The notes under the pieces: model-generated
Told to the model about the DNA's origin: nothing
The model's input: the letters and a program-made list of their open reading frames with translations, nothing else
Databases searched by the model: none
From: Pseudomonadota bacterium
GTDB taxonomy: Bacteria > Pseudomonadota > Alphaproteobacteria > Acetobacterales > Acetobacteraceae
DNA length: 43,005 bases
Assembly: GCA_018240635.1 (NCBI GenBank)
Contig: JAFEFJ010000006.1
Location: 1 to 43,005, forward strand
Direction of reading: 5' to 3'
Program-made: the position numbers and the translations under genes
In this document: piece by piece, positions 34,831-42,056 of the stretch
Layout: every line of letters begins with the position of its first letter
How positions within the stretch are numbered: position 1 is the stretch's first letter

Positions 34831-34844
34831 TTGATCTCGGTCAA
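34831..34844. promoter_or_regulatory. Fnr/Dnr-type box 1 in the pncB-polX divergent promoter
   Basis: TTGATCTCGGTCAA fits TTGAT-N4-RTCAA. Its centre (34837.5) is 41.5 bases from the pncB ATG and 19 bases (about two helical turns) from box 2. It may act with box 2 or repress pncB by covering the start region. Confidence 0.75.
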
Positions 34845-34849
34845 TGGCG

Positions 34850-34863
34850 TTGATGCAGGTCAA
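34850..34863. promoter_or_regulatory. Fnr/Dnr-type box 2 in the pncB-polX divergent promoter
   Basis: TTGATGCAGGTCAA fits TTGAT-N4-RTCAA. Its centre (34856.5) is exactly 60.5 bases from the pncB ATG (34796) on one side and 60.5 bases from the polX ATG (34917) on the other. With a class II site at -41.5 both genes would have 19-base leaders. One bound dimer could therefore serve both directions. Confidence 0.8.
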
Positions 34864-34916
34864 GGCGGTGCCGACTGCCGGGATGCAGCGTTCAGCCGCG
34901 CCTGGAGGAAGCCTCC

Positions 34917-36641
34917 ATGCCCGTGGTCAACGCCGAGATCGCCAGCCAGCTCGACAGGCTCGCTGATCTGCTCGACATCGAAGGCGCCAATCCGTTCCGC
35001 ATACGTGCGTACCGCAGGGCCGCCCGTGTGGTGGGCGAGCTGCCGCGCAGCGTCAGCGATATGCTGGCGGCCGGCGAGGATCTGGACCTGCTGCCGGGCA
35101 TCGGCGAGGACCTGGCGGGGAAGATCACGGTGCTGGCGCGCGGCGAGCGCCTGCCGCTGATGGACGAACTGGAGCACGAAGTCCCGGCCGGGATCACCGC
35201 CCTGCTGGCGCTTCCGGGTCTGGGGCCGAAGCGCGTGCACCTGCTGCACGACAGCCTTGGCATCGACTCCGTCGCGAAACTCGCCGCCGCCGCGAAGGCC
35301 GGACGGCTGGCCGAGGTGCCGGGCATCGGGCCCGGCATCGAGGCCAAGCTGGTGCGCGCCATCGCGGAAGGCGCCGGGCAGGCACAGAGGACGAGGCTCG
35401 CCACGGCCGAACAGATCGTCCGGCCACTGCTGAACCATCTGCGCCAGGCCCCTGGCGTGGCGCGGATCGAGGCGGCGGGCAGCTATCGGCGCCGGCGAGA
35501 AACCGTGGGCGACCTGGACATCGTGGTCGGCGCCGTGTCCGGCGAGCCGGTGATGCAGCGCCTCGTCGGATATGAGGACATTGCGGAGGTGGTCGAACAG
35601 GGGCCCACGCGGGCCACGGTCCGGTTGCGCAACGGGCTTCAGGTGGACCTGCGCGTGGTGCCGCCCGAAAGCTATGGCGCCGCATTGTGCTATTTCACGG
35701 GCTCCAAGGCGCACAACATCGCACTGCGGCAAGTCGCGCTCGATCACGGCCTGAAGCTGAACGAGTACGGGCTGTTCAAGGGCGCCAGCCGCGTCGCCGG
35801 CGCAGACGAGCCGGAGCTGTACCGCCGGCTGGGACTGGACTTCATCCCGCCGGAACTGCGCGAGGACCAGGGCGAGCTCGATGCCGCGCGCACCCGGACC
35901 CTGCCGCATCTGCTGTCAGCCGAGCAGATGCAGGGCGATCTGCACGTGCACACCGACGCCACCGACGGCCGCGCCAGCCTGCGCGAGATGGCCGAGGCCG
36001 CTCGTGCCAAGGGTTATCGCTACATCGCGATCACCGATCACAGCCGCCGAATCACCATGGCGCACGGCCTGGATGCCAAGCGGCTGGGCCGTCAGATCGA
36101 GGCGATCGAGCGGCTGAATGCGGAACTCCGCGACATCACGCTGCTGAAGTCGATCGAGGTGGACATCCTGCTGGATGGCACGCTCGACCTGCCGGATTCC
36201 GTGCTGCGCCGATTGGATCTCGTGGTAGCCGCGGTACACTCCCACTTCGACCTCCCGCAGGCCCGGCAGACCGAACGCCTGCTGCGGGCGATGGACAACC
36301 GCTGCGTCACGATCCTGGCGCACCCCACCGGACGGCTGATCAACCAGCGTCCTGGCTATGCGGTAAATATGGAGCGGGTGATGCGGGGCGCGCTGGAGCG
36401 CGGCTGCTTCCTGGAGGTGAACGCGCAACCCGACCGGCTGGACCTGGACGATCTGCAATGCCGCATGGCCCGCCGGATCGGGCTGAAGCTCGCGGTCTCC
36501 ACCGACGCGCATTCGCCGGTGGAATTCGACTTCATGCGCTTCGGCGTCGATCAGGCGCGCCGCGGTTGGCTGGAGGCCGATGACGTTGTGAACACCCGCC
36601 CATTGAATGCGCTGCGCGCGCTGATCGGAGCGCGGAGGTGA
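34917..36641 (+). CDS. polX: Family X DNA polymerase with PHP phosphoesterase domain
   Basis: Bacterial PolX fills short gaps in base-excision and break repair, and its PHP domain has 3'-5' exonuclease activity. The 574-residue protein has all parts: helix-hairpin-helix regions (about 10-135; DLLPGIGEDLAGKI, LLALPGLGPKRVHLLH, VPGIGPGIEAK), the palm with AAGSYRRRRETVGDLDIVVG (near 185-205) and the third acidic residue in QVDLRVVP. The PHP domain (about 339-574) has GDLHVHTDATDG, IAITDHSRR, AVHSHFDLP, ILAHPTGR and STDAHSP. Catalytic aspartates and metal histidines appear intact. GGAGGAA lies 6 bases before ATG 34917. It is divergent from pncB, and the shared promoter region has two Fnr-type boxes. 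Confidence 0.96.
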   Translation: MPVVNAEIASQLDRLADLLDIEGANPFRIRAYRRAARVVGELPRSVSDMLAAGEDLDLLPGIGEDLAGKITVLARGERLPLMDELEHEVPAGITALLALPGLGPKRVHLLHDSLGIDSVAKLAAAAKAGRLAEVPGIGPGIEAKLVRAIAEGAGQAQRTRLATAEQIVRPLLNHLRQAPGVARIEAAGSYRRRRETVGDLDIVVGAVSGEPVMQRLVGYEDIAEVVEQGPTRATVRLRNGLQVDLRVVPPESYGAALCYFTGSKAHNIALRQVALDHGLKLNEYGLFKGASRVAGADEPELYRRLGLDFIPPELREDQGELDAARTRTLPHLLSAEQMQGDLHVHTDATDGRASLREMAEAARAKGYRYIAITDHSRRITMAHGLDAKRLGRQIEAIERLNAELRDITLLKSIEVDILLDGTLDLPDSVLRRLDLVVAAVHSHFDLPQARQTERLLRAMDNRCVTILAHPTGRLINQRPGYAVNMERVMRGALERGCFLEVNAQPDRLDLDDLQCRMARRIGLKLAVSTDAHSPVEFDFMRFGVDQARRGWLEADDVVNTRPLNALRALIGARR

Positions 36642-36858
36642 TGGGAGGATATCCAGCGACAGTAGGGAGATACCATCGTCGCCGGAATCCGAGCAGAAGC
36701 GCACGCGCAGGCCCCCTAGAAGACTGCCGAACGGGGTCCGGCGCCGGAGCGGTGGCGTCTGCCCGAGAGCATGTGTCGCGAGATCGACCGGCTATCCGAA
36801 GCCTGCGCGACCGCTTCGACGACAGCGTGGGGCGCACCTGCGGGCGCGGCAAAGCCGC

Positions 36859-37220
36859 ATGATGGCGCTGCTGGCGGCGAACTTAGCGAACCCCGCGATG
36901 GCGGCCTCCGTGGACGCTGTGTCGCGCCGCGAGGGCTTGGTGATGGTGCTGCGCGACACCCACAAGGAGCCAGGCATTCAGGACGAGTATCTGCTGGAGA
37001 TGCGAGCGCAGTTTGTCTGCGCGATCGCCGAGGCGGCACCGCGGGTTCCCGACGACGTGGTTCTGGTCGGCTTCGACGACGATCCGCTGAACGACTGGCT
37101 GGCGCCCTGGCCCACCTACGTGCGCATTCCGTACGACGGCTTCCGCGGCGCCGTGGTGCAGGCGATGCGGCGCGGCGATGCCATCAGCCCCGCTGCGTTG
37201 CCCCATCGCCTGCTGACCAG
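36859..37220 (+). pseudogene. LacI-family regulator remnant, HTH missing and core deleted
   Basis: The reading frame contains two blocks of the sugar-binding domain of LacI-type repressors. The first is LAANLANPAMAASVDAVSRR with LRDTHKEPGIQDEYLLEM (start of the domain). The second is VPDDVVLVGFDDDPLNDWLA with YVRIPYDGFRGAVVQAM and AALPHRLLTS (its end). The roughly 130 residues between them are missing in frame, and the N-terminal DNA-binding domain is absent. The 217 bases upstream hold no recognisable HTH. Similarity ends near 37220, where the antisense frame of the HPP gene takes over. Non-functional as a repressor. Confidence 0.78.
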
Positions 37221-38210
37221 CACCGATTGCCCGCAAGCGCAGACACGCCAGCTGCGCCGCGGCTTGCGACCCCATGGGGCGTTCGCCGATACGCGGCCGG
37301 TCGCGCGCCAGGCCGCGAAGCATGCCGTCAGCAGGAGGGTTCCCGGGCCAACGGCAAGGGGCACGCTGTAGCCGGTTTCCCCGGTCACCCAGGGGAGCAG
37401 GGCCGCCGCCAGGGCAGGCGGGACGTGCAGGTCGAGCAGTCGCAGGACGGCCGAACCGGCGGCGATGCTTGCCAAGGCGGCAAGCGGTCCATCGCCCAGG
37501 ATGCCCGTCAGAACGGCACCCGCGGCGGCGGCAATGGTGCAGGCGGCGGCCAGCGCGAGAGGGCGCCCCGCCCAGGGGCAGACCCGCGCATGGGCGAACA
37601 TTTCGAACGCGATGACCGCGAGCGGCGGGAACAGGACCAGCCGTAAGCCGCTGGCCTGCGCGGCGATGGCGGCGAGCACCAGGAAAACCACGAGGAACGG
37701 CAGCCATGACCAGTCCCGGGGAGGCTGCTCGGTGGCGTCGTCGGCGAGGTCGCCGGCCAATCCGGCATCGGGCGGGGACGGGGCAAAGCGACGCCACCCG
37801 AGCGAAAGCCCGGCCAGCGACACGAGGCCGATCCGCAGCAACGGGGCATAGGACCAGGATCTGATGCCCAGCGTCAGCGGCAGCGACGCGGCCGAGATCG
37901 CCGGTGCGACCGGCGACCGCAGGGCAGCGATCACGCCCACCGCGCCGCCGACGGCGAGCAGCACGGAGGGCACGCCATAAGACAGGTTGCGGGTGATCAG
38001 CGTGCCCATCAGCCCGGTCCGGAACGGCGTGAGGACCAGCATCGAGGGCGCTCGCGCCCAGGCGCCATGCGGCCGTTTCAGGACATCGTGCGACAGCGCG
38101 CCGAGCTCCGGGAACAGCACGGAAGGCGCGGCGAGGGCCTGCGCCACGAGGGCGATCGTTCCGATGCAGGAGGAAGGCCGATGATGCGCGACAGCTATGG
38201 ATCTTCCCAT
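37116..38210 (-). CDS. HPP-family membrane protein whose 3' end runs into antisense lacI-like DNA
   Basis: The protein has the HPP-family transmembrane domain. Near the start it reads LGALSHDVLKRPHGAWA, then TGLMGTLITRNLSYGVPSVL. Further hydrophobic helices follow (LPFLVVFLVLAAIAAQASGL, ALAAACTIAAAAGAVLTGIL). HPP proteins include a plastid/cyanobacterial nitrite transporter, but roles in proteobacteria are unclear. ATG 38210 (MGRSIAVAHHRPSSC) gives 364 residues. Similarity fades after about 37260 (ACFAAWRATGRVSA), and the last 45-50 residues are antisense to the LacI remnant, so the native stop was probably lost at a deletion join. The 5' end overlaps the start of the TPR pseudogene on the other strand by 30 bases. 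It may still be functional with an altered tail. Confidence 0.72.
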   Translation of the reverse strand: MGRSIAVAHHRPSSCIGTIALVAQALAAPSVLFPELGALSHDVLKRPHGAWARAPSMLVLTPFRTGLMGTLITRNLSYGVPSVLLAVGGAVGVIAALRSPVAPAISAASLPLTLGIRSWSYAPLLRIGLVSLAGLSLGWRRFAPSPPDAGLAGDLADDATEQPPRDWSWLPFLVVFLVLAAIAAQASGLRLVLFPPLAVIAFEMFAHARVCPWAGRPLALAAACTIAAAAGAVLTGILGDGPLAALASIAAGSAVLRLLDLHVPPALAAALLPWVTGETGYSVPLAVGPGTLLLTACFAAWRATGRVSANAPWGRKPRRSWRVCACGQSVLVSRRWGNAAGLMASPRRIACTTAPRKPSYGMRT

Positions 38211-39004
38211 GCGATCGGACGGCGCGGTGTCGCCGCGTTCGAGGATGCGACGCGGACGCGCTGCAGGCGGCGGACGGCTCCCCCACGGCGGACGAAGCCT
38301 GCCTGATCGACGCCCTGACCCTGGCGCTTGACGGCCACCTTGGGGGCGCGGCCGGCCGCCTCGACGTGCCAGCCCCCGGCGGGGGCATCTCGGTGCTGAA
38401 GGCCAAGCTGGCGAACATGCTTCGTTTCCAGCTTGGCGATCCCGCCAGCATGGCACGCGGCACCGCCGGGGCGCTGGCCGCGCTGGCGCCGGACGCGCCC
38501 GGCCGCAGCCACATCCTGGGCCGCCACGCCTTCGCGCTGGAGGCGCTTGGCGGCTACGCCGCCGCCGAGCGGCTGGGCCGGCAGGCGCTGGCCGCCGATC
38601 CCGAGGACACCTGCGCGATTCACGCCGTTGCCCATACCTTCGAGATGCGCGGCATGGCGGACGCAGGCGTGGCCTCGATGGCGGCGCAGCGGCCGGCGTG
38701 GTCGCAGGCCGGCGGTTTCGCGTTCCACAGCGCCTGGCATCTGGCACTATTTCATCTGGAACTTGGCCGCTACGAGCGCGTCCTGGATCTTTACGATCGT
38801 GAAATCCGGCCGCATCCCACGCCGGACGCGCGTGACATCGCCAATGGGGTCGGCATGCTGTGGCGGCTGCGCCAGCTTGGCGTGCCGGTGGGAACGCGGT
38901 GGGACGAGCTGGCCTGGATCGCGCGGCAACGCGTGGACGACACGACGATGCTGTTCTTCACGCTGCACTACCTGTCGGCGCTGCGCGCCGCCACCGCCGT
39001 GTGA
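38181..39004 (+). pseudogene. Tetratricopeptide-repeat (TTC38-like) protein, frameshifted and shortened
   Basis: A strong AGGAGGAA precedes ATG 38181. The first frame reads MMRDSYGSSHAIGRRGVAAF and EDATRT, then loses coding character near 38255 and stops at 38306. Another frame continues DALQAADGSPTADEACLIDA and ILGRHAFALEALGGYAAAER, then AIHAVAHTFEMRGMADAGVA and FAFHSAWHLALFHLELGRYE, ending at TGA 39004. This is the core of the TPR/TTC38 family, normally about 450 residues; this copy is only about 270 codons, so N-terminal and C-terminal parts are missing as well as the shift. The stop is followed in the same frame by a cyanophycinase remnant. Confidence 0.75.
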
Positions 39005-39470
39005 TTCAAGGGCCGACGGCAGACCAGGCTGGTGGACGCCTATGCCGGCACCCGGACAGAGCGCGCGCTGCGCGAACTGCTCGACCGCGGCGGCCTGATC
39101 GCGGGCACCTCCGCCGGGGCGACCATGCAGGGCAGCCGGCTGGTGCGCGGCGGCGGACCCGGCAGCATCATGACCGCCCCGAACCACACGGTGGCGTTCG
39201 GCTGTGTGAGCCATCTCGCCGTCGATCAGCATATCGATGCCTGGCATCGCGAAACCGATCTCGCGGCGCTGATCGCAATTTCGCCGGGACTGCTGGGCAT
39301 CGGGCTCGACGAGCGCACAGGGCTCGCCATCGAAGGCAACGTGGCCCGCGTGCTGGGCGCGGGGCGCGTGCTGATCACCGACGGCGCCGACCATGCGGGC
39401 TCGCCGTTCTGGTGCCCGCGGGCCGGACAGGCGCTTGACCTCGGCCGCTGGCGGAGCCTTCCGGACCCCG
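39005..39470 (+). pseudogene. Cyanophycinase-like (peptidase S51) remnant lacking the N-terminal half
   Basis: Directly after the TPR stop, in the same frame, the sequence reads GRRQTRLVDAYAGT (relatives have GGDQTRLV), then GGLIAGTSAGATMQGS with the nucleophile serine of the S51 fold. HLAVDQHIDAWHRETDL and LLGIGLDERTGLAIEGNVAR complete the similarity, which fades after about 39470. About 110 N-terminal residues are missing, and no good start codon is present. Such enzymes degrade cyanophycin or cyanophycin-like peptides. It is a deletion product fused behind the TPR remnant; its 3' end runs over the 3' end of the convergent DUF302 gene. Confidence 0.78.
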
Positions 39471-39497
39471 GCGGATTCCAGAGCGGCACGGCCGCGG

Positions 39498-40001
39498 TCA
39501 GGCGGTTGCGGCGGAAACGAGTTTTCCGAACAGCGCATCCATCGCCTTTATCCCCTCGGGCGTGACGCCGACGCCGTGACGGGTGAAGACGCGCACGGCC
39601 ACATCGTCCCCGGCGCTGCGGGTGACGAAGACCGCGCCGCCATCGTCCTGCCAGACCAGGACGCGCATCGGAACGTCGAGCGCGAGCGTCGGGTGCGCGG
39701 CCATGACCGGCGTGCCGGTGCGCGGATTGCCGAACAGCACGACGGTGCGCGGGGCCAGCTTGAGGCCGACGGCGGCCGCAGCGGCGGCATGATCGATCTC
39801 GGCGAACACCACCCAGCCCGCGCCGACGACCGCATCGCAGAAACTCGCGATGGTGCCGGGCACGTCATGCGTGCTGCGCGTGGTCACGAGGCCCGGATCC
39901 GAGGTTCCGGTGGCCGAGGCGAAGGCGGGCACGATGCCAGCGCCGGCGGACAGGAGCGCGGCGCCGGGGACCGCGCGGCGATAGGCGGACTGGTCAGACA
40001 T
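39498..40001 (-). CDS. Exported DUF302-domain protein
   Basis: The 167-residue protein has a short basic N-terminus followed by a hydrophobic stretch (AVPGAALLSAGAGIVPAFAS) that looks like a signal peptide. The DUF302 domain lies at about 45-150: STHDVPGTIASFCDAVVGAG, WVVFAEIDHAAAAAAVGL and TVVLFGNPRTGTPVMAAHPT. The biochemical role of DUF302 is unknown; members are common in periplasmic stress and metal-related operons. It is last in the leftward bufA-bufB-doxX-DUF302 group and its ATG overlaps the doxX stop by 8 bases. It appears intact. Confidence 0.85.
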   Translation of the reverse strand: MSDQSAYRRAVPGAALLSAGAGIVPAFASATGTSDPGLVTTRSTHDVPGTIASFCDAVVGAGWVVFAEIDHAAAAAAVGLKLAPRTVVLFGNPRTGTPVMAAHPTLALDVPMRVLVWQDDGGAVFVTRSAGDDVAVRVFTRHGVGVTPEGIKAMDALFGKLVSAATA

Positions 40002-40464
40002 AGATGGCGCCTTTCGATGACGGATGCGACGGCACGGCCGCCGACGCGCCAAGGCCGCAACGCCGCGCGATGAGATGATCGATGGACAACGCGCCCGCAC
40101 CGCGCGCGAGCAGCATCGCGGCCCACTGGATATGCGTGGCCCACGCCTCGGGATAGACGAAAACCTCGATCACGGTCGTCATGCCGAGCAGAACGAACGC
40201 GGCGGGCCGGGTGAGAAGGCCCAGCACCAGAAGCGGCGGCATCGACAATTCAACGGCCGCGGCCATGTGCGCGGCAAGGGTCGGCGGCAGCAGCGGAAGC
40301 CGGTATTCGTCGGCGAACAAGGCAAGCGTCGCCTGCCGGTCCGCCAGCTTCACCAGGCCCGAATTCCAGAAAGCGGTCGCAACGGCAAGACAGAGCGGCA
40401 GGGCCGGCATCGAGTAAGGCGCGGCGTTCAGGATCGCCAGGATACGGCGCACCATCGTGATCAC
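39994..40464 (-). CDS. DoxX-family membrane protein of the bufferin operon
   Basis: The protein has about four hydrophobic helices, for example LPLCLAVATAFWNSGLVKLA and PPLLVLGLLTRPAAFVLLGM, typical of DoxX proteins. GTG 40464 overlaps the preceding frame stop as GTGA, arguing for that start (156 residues); ATG 40455 is an alternative three codons later. DoxX genes are regular partners of bufA and bufB in copper- or metal-responsive bufferin operons. It looks intact, unlike its upstream neighbours. It overlaps the DUF302 start by 8 bases. Confidence 0.85.
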   Translation of the reverse strand: MITMVRRILAILNAAPYSMPALPLCLAVATAFWNSGLVKLADRQATLALFADEYRLPLLPPTLAAHMAAAVELSMPPLLVLGLLTRPAAFVLLGMTTVIEVFVYPEAWATHIQWAAMLLARGAGALSIDHLIARRCGLGASAAVPSHPSSKGAIYV

Positions 40465-41009
40465 GGCGCCTCACTCCCATCGTCGGCGAGGGCGCACGCC
40501 ACGGCGGCGATGAAGTCCGGCTCGGGAATGACGGAGGCGGCGAAGGTGAGATAGCTGGACGGATTCTAGATCAGTACGCGGCGGCGCAGCCGGCTCCGCA
40601 TCGCATCGACGTTGCGGCACACCGCCGCCAGCGCTTCCTCGGTCAGCGGCAACGGCAGCAGGTCGGCGAGATAGGCGCCATCGACGCTGCTCCAGGCGAC
40701 GTGTTTTGAAATCAGCCCCAGATCGACGCAGTCCGCAAGCGCCGCGAGATGGTCGAGATGCCTTGCGTCCAGGCCCTGCGGACTGCCGTGCGAAAGAGCG
40801 ACGCCGTGCAGCGATACCGGACGGTCGCATCGCACCGCGAGAAGCTGGGCGAGCGATGCGCCACCGTCCATGTAGGTCTCCGGATGCACCTCCACCCACG
40901 CAGCCGGTGGCCGCGACGCAATCACCTCGCGATGGTGGGCGAACCGCAATCCGATCCCCGCCGCGGCGGGGATCGGATCGTGCGCGGCCGCGGATGCGCA
41001 CGCGCGCAC
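40461..41009 (-). pseudogene. bufB (DUF692/MbnB-like) with an amber codon and missing C-terminal half
   Basis: The frame begins at GTG 41009 and shows the DUF692 N-terminus GIGLRFAHHREVIASRP, WVEVHPETYMDGGASLAQLL, LHGVALSHGSPQGLDARHLD and LGLISKHVAWSSVDGAYLAD. It reaches RRRVLI and then TAG at 40566-40568, where homologues have glutamate (ILIENPSSYL). The same frame continues NPSSYLTFAASVIPEPDFIA, then AVACALADDGSEAP and TGA at 40461. DUF692 proteins are about 280 residues; the second half is missing, and the tail may derive from the neighbouring bufC gene through an in-frame deletion. Active members are iron enzymes that modify cysteines of the peptide encoded by bufA. The part with several metal ligands is gone. 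Confidence 0.82.
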
Positions 41010-41018
41010 AGCGCGGCC

Positions 41019-41295
41019 TCAGCCGGCCGAGAGCTTGCCGCCTGCGATCTTGCCGCGGGCGCCCGTCGGCAGCAGCACGAACGACGCTGGATCACGGTCC
41101 TGGGTCGCCTGTCCCGCGCAGGAATGCGCGCCCGCCGCGCAATCGTTGCGCGCGCGCGGCGATGCCGTAGCACTTCTTCATGCCCTGACCGGCCGCCGCC
41201 TGCTGCGCCGGTTGCGCGGACGCCACCCCGACGGGCGATCCGGCAAGCAAACCGAGGGCGGCGGCGAGGGATGCAGTTGCAAAGCGACGATTCAT
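41019..41295 (-). pseudogene. bufA (DUF2282 bufferin precursor) with a frameshift in a CG run
   Basis: ATG 41295, preceded by GGAGG, starts a signal peptide (MNRRFATASLAAALGLLAGS). The mature part reaches GMKKCYGIAARA. One base too many in the run GCCGCGCGCGCGC (near 41155-41167) shifts the frame; the other frame continues NDCAAGAHSCAGQATQDRDP and TGARGKIAGGKLSAG to TGA at 41019. The rejoined product has the conserved cysteines of bufferins (KCYG, NDC, HSC), peptides modified by BufB to bind copper. A sequencing slip in the CG run is possible. A SigF-type promoter lies upstream (41344-41369). With bufB broken as well, modification would fail in any case. Confidence 0.82.
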
Positions 41296-41343
41296 CAGCG
41301 GTTCCTCCATTGCGAGTGCCGCTTGTCGGCATCTCGACAATGA

Positions 41344-41369
41344 TTCGCGCGGAGGCGAATGAAGGTTGC
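41344..41369 (-). promoter_or_regulatory. SigF-type ECF promoter of the bufA operon
   Basis: On the minus strand GCAACC is followed after exactly 16 bases by CGAA. This matches, with one mismatch, the GTAACC-N16-CGAA sequence I recall for the Caulobacter ECF sigma factor SigF, which controls bufferin operons under metal stress. A start near 41337 would give a leader of about 42 bases before bufA. The cognate sigma factor is encoded, broken, just next door. Confidence 0.65.
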
Positions 41370-41439
41370 GTTGGGATCGGACGGAAGGTCTTTCCCGGTC
41401 CGTGCGCCATCACCGAGCGTATTGCGGTAATGTGGCGGA

Positions 41440-41924
41440 ATGGACTTACCGAAAGCGAGCGCCGTTCCGTTGCGCGCGACGAACCCGGACGAATGGTCCG
41501 CGCTGGTGGCGCTTTCCCAATCCGGCGACGCCCCCTCTAAAGGAGTTTGCTGAATGGGATCACGCCCTTCCTTCGCGCTCTGGTGGGCCGGGCGCCGCGC
41601 AATCGCATCGATGCCGAGGACGCGGTCCAGGACATCCTTCTGACCGTGCACGCGGTGCGGCACACCTACGACCCGTCGCGCCCCTTCAAGCCGTGGCCCG
41701 TCGGCATCGCGCGGCATCGGCTGCTCGACCGGCTGCGCGTGCTGGGCCGACAGGCGAGCCGCGAAGTGGCCCTGGAACCAGCGCATGAAACCTTTTCTGA
41801 TCTTCCAACGAACCATGACGAGGGACCGGACCGGCAGACCCTGCACGCCGCCCTGCGATCGCTGCCCGAAAGCCAGTGGCAGGCGGTCGAGCACCGCAGG
41901 ATCGGCTGCCCCCGACGCCGGTGA
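41440..41924 (+). pseudogene. ECF sigma factor (SigF-like), frameshifted and lacking most of sigma region 4
   Basis: ATG 41440 starts MDLPKASAVPLRATNPDEWS with ALVALSQSGDAP, typical of SigF-type ECF sigma factors. Near 41550 an extra T (AAGGAGTTTGCTG) shifts the frame to LLNGITPFLRALVGRAP, then IDAEDAVQDILLTVHAVRHT and ARHRLLDRLRVLGRQASREV, the region-2 core. It goes on to LHAALRSLPESQWQAVEHRR and stops. Region 4, which should follow with a helix-turn-helix, is gone; the next recognisable sequence is the end of an anti-sigma protein. It is divergent from bufA, as usual for this system. It cannot encode a working sigma factor. Confidence 0.82.
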
Positions 41925-42000
41925 CGCTGACGGCCGGGCTTGCGGTCGCCGCCGTCAACTCGTCGGCGATGGCGCTCTTTCATCAGCTCGACGCAACAAC
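41914..42000 (+). pseudogene. NrsF-like (DUF1109) anti-sigma remnant
   Basis: After the sigma remnant one frame reads PTPVTLTAGLAVAAVNSSAM with ALFHQLDAT, resembling the late transmembrane part of NrsF/DUF1109 proteins, the membrane anti-sigma factors of SigF. Only about 30 codons remain. The rest of the gene before and after is missing, so one deletion removed sigma region 4 and most of nrsF. Confidence 0.5.
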
Positions 42001-42056
42001 TGGGACAGGTCAAGACGGATCGCGTCGGCATGATCGCGCCGGATCGAGACCGCCGG

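Noticed and set aside
36771-37646. Long plus-strand open frame overlapping the lacI remnant and HPP gene
   Set aside because: Its translation is Arg/Gly/Ala-rich with no recognisable motif and is the shadow of two better-supported frames.
348-40568. Amber codon reassignment in this organism
   Set aside because: Intact genes such as tssF, the T6SS kinase and the transglycosylase end at TAG, and all amber-interrupted frames carry additional damage.
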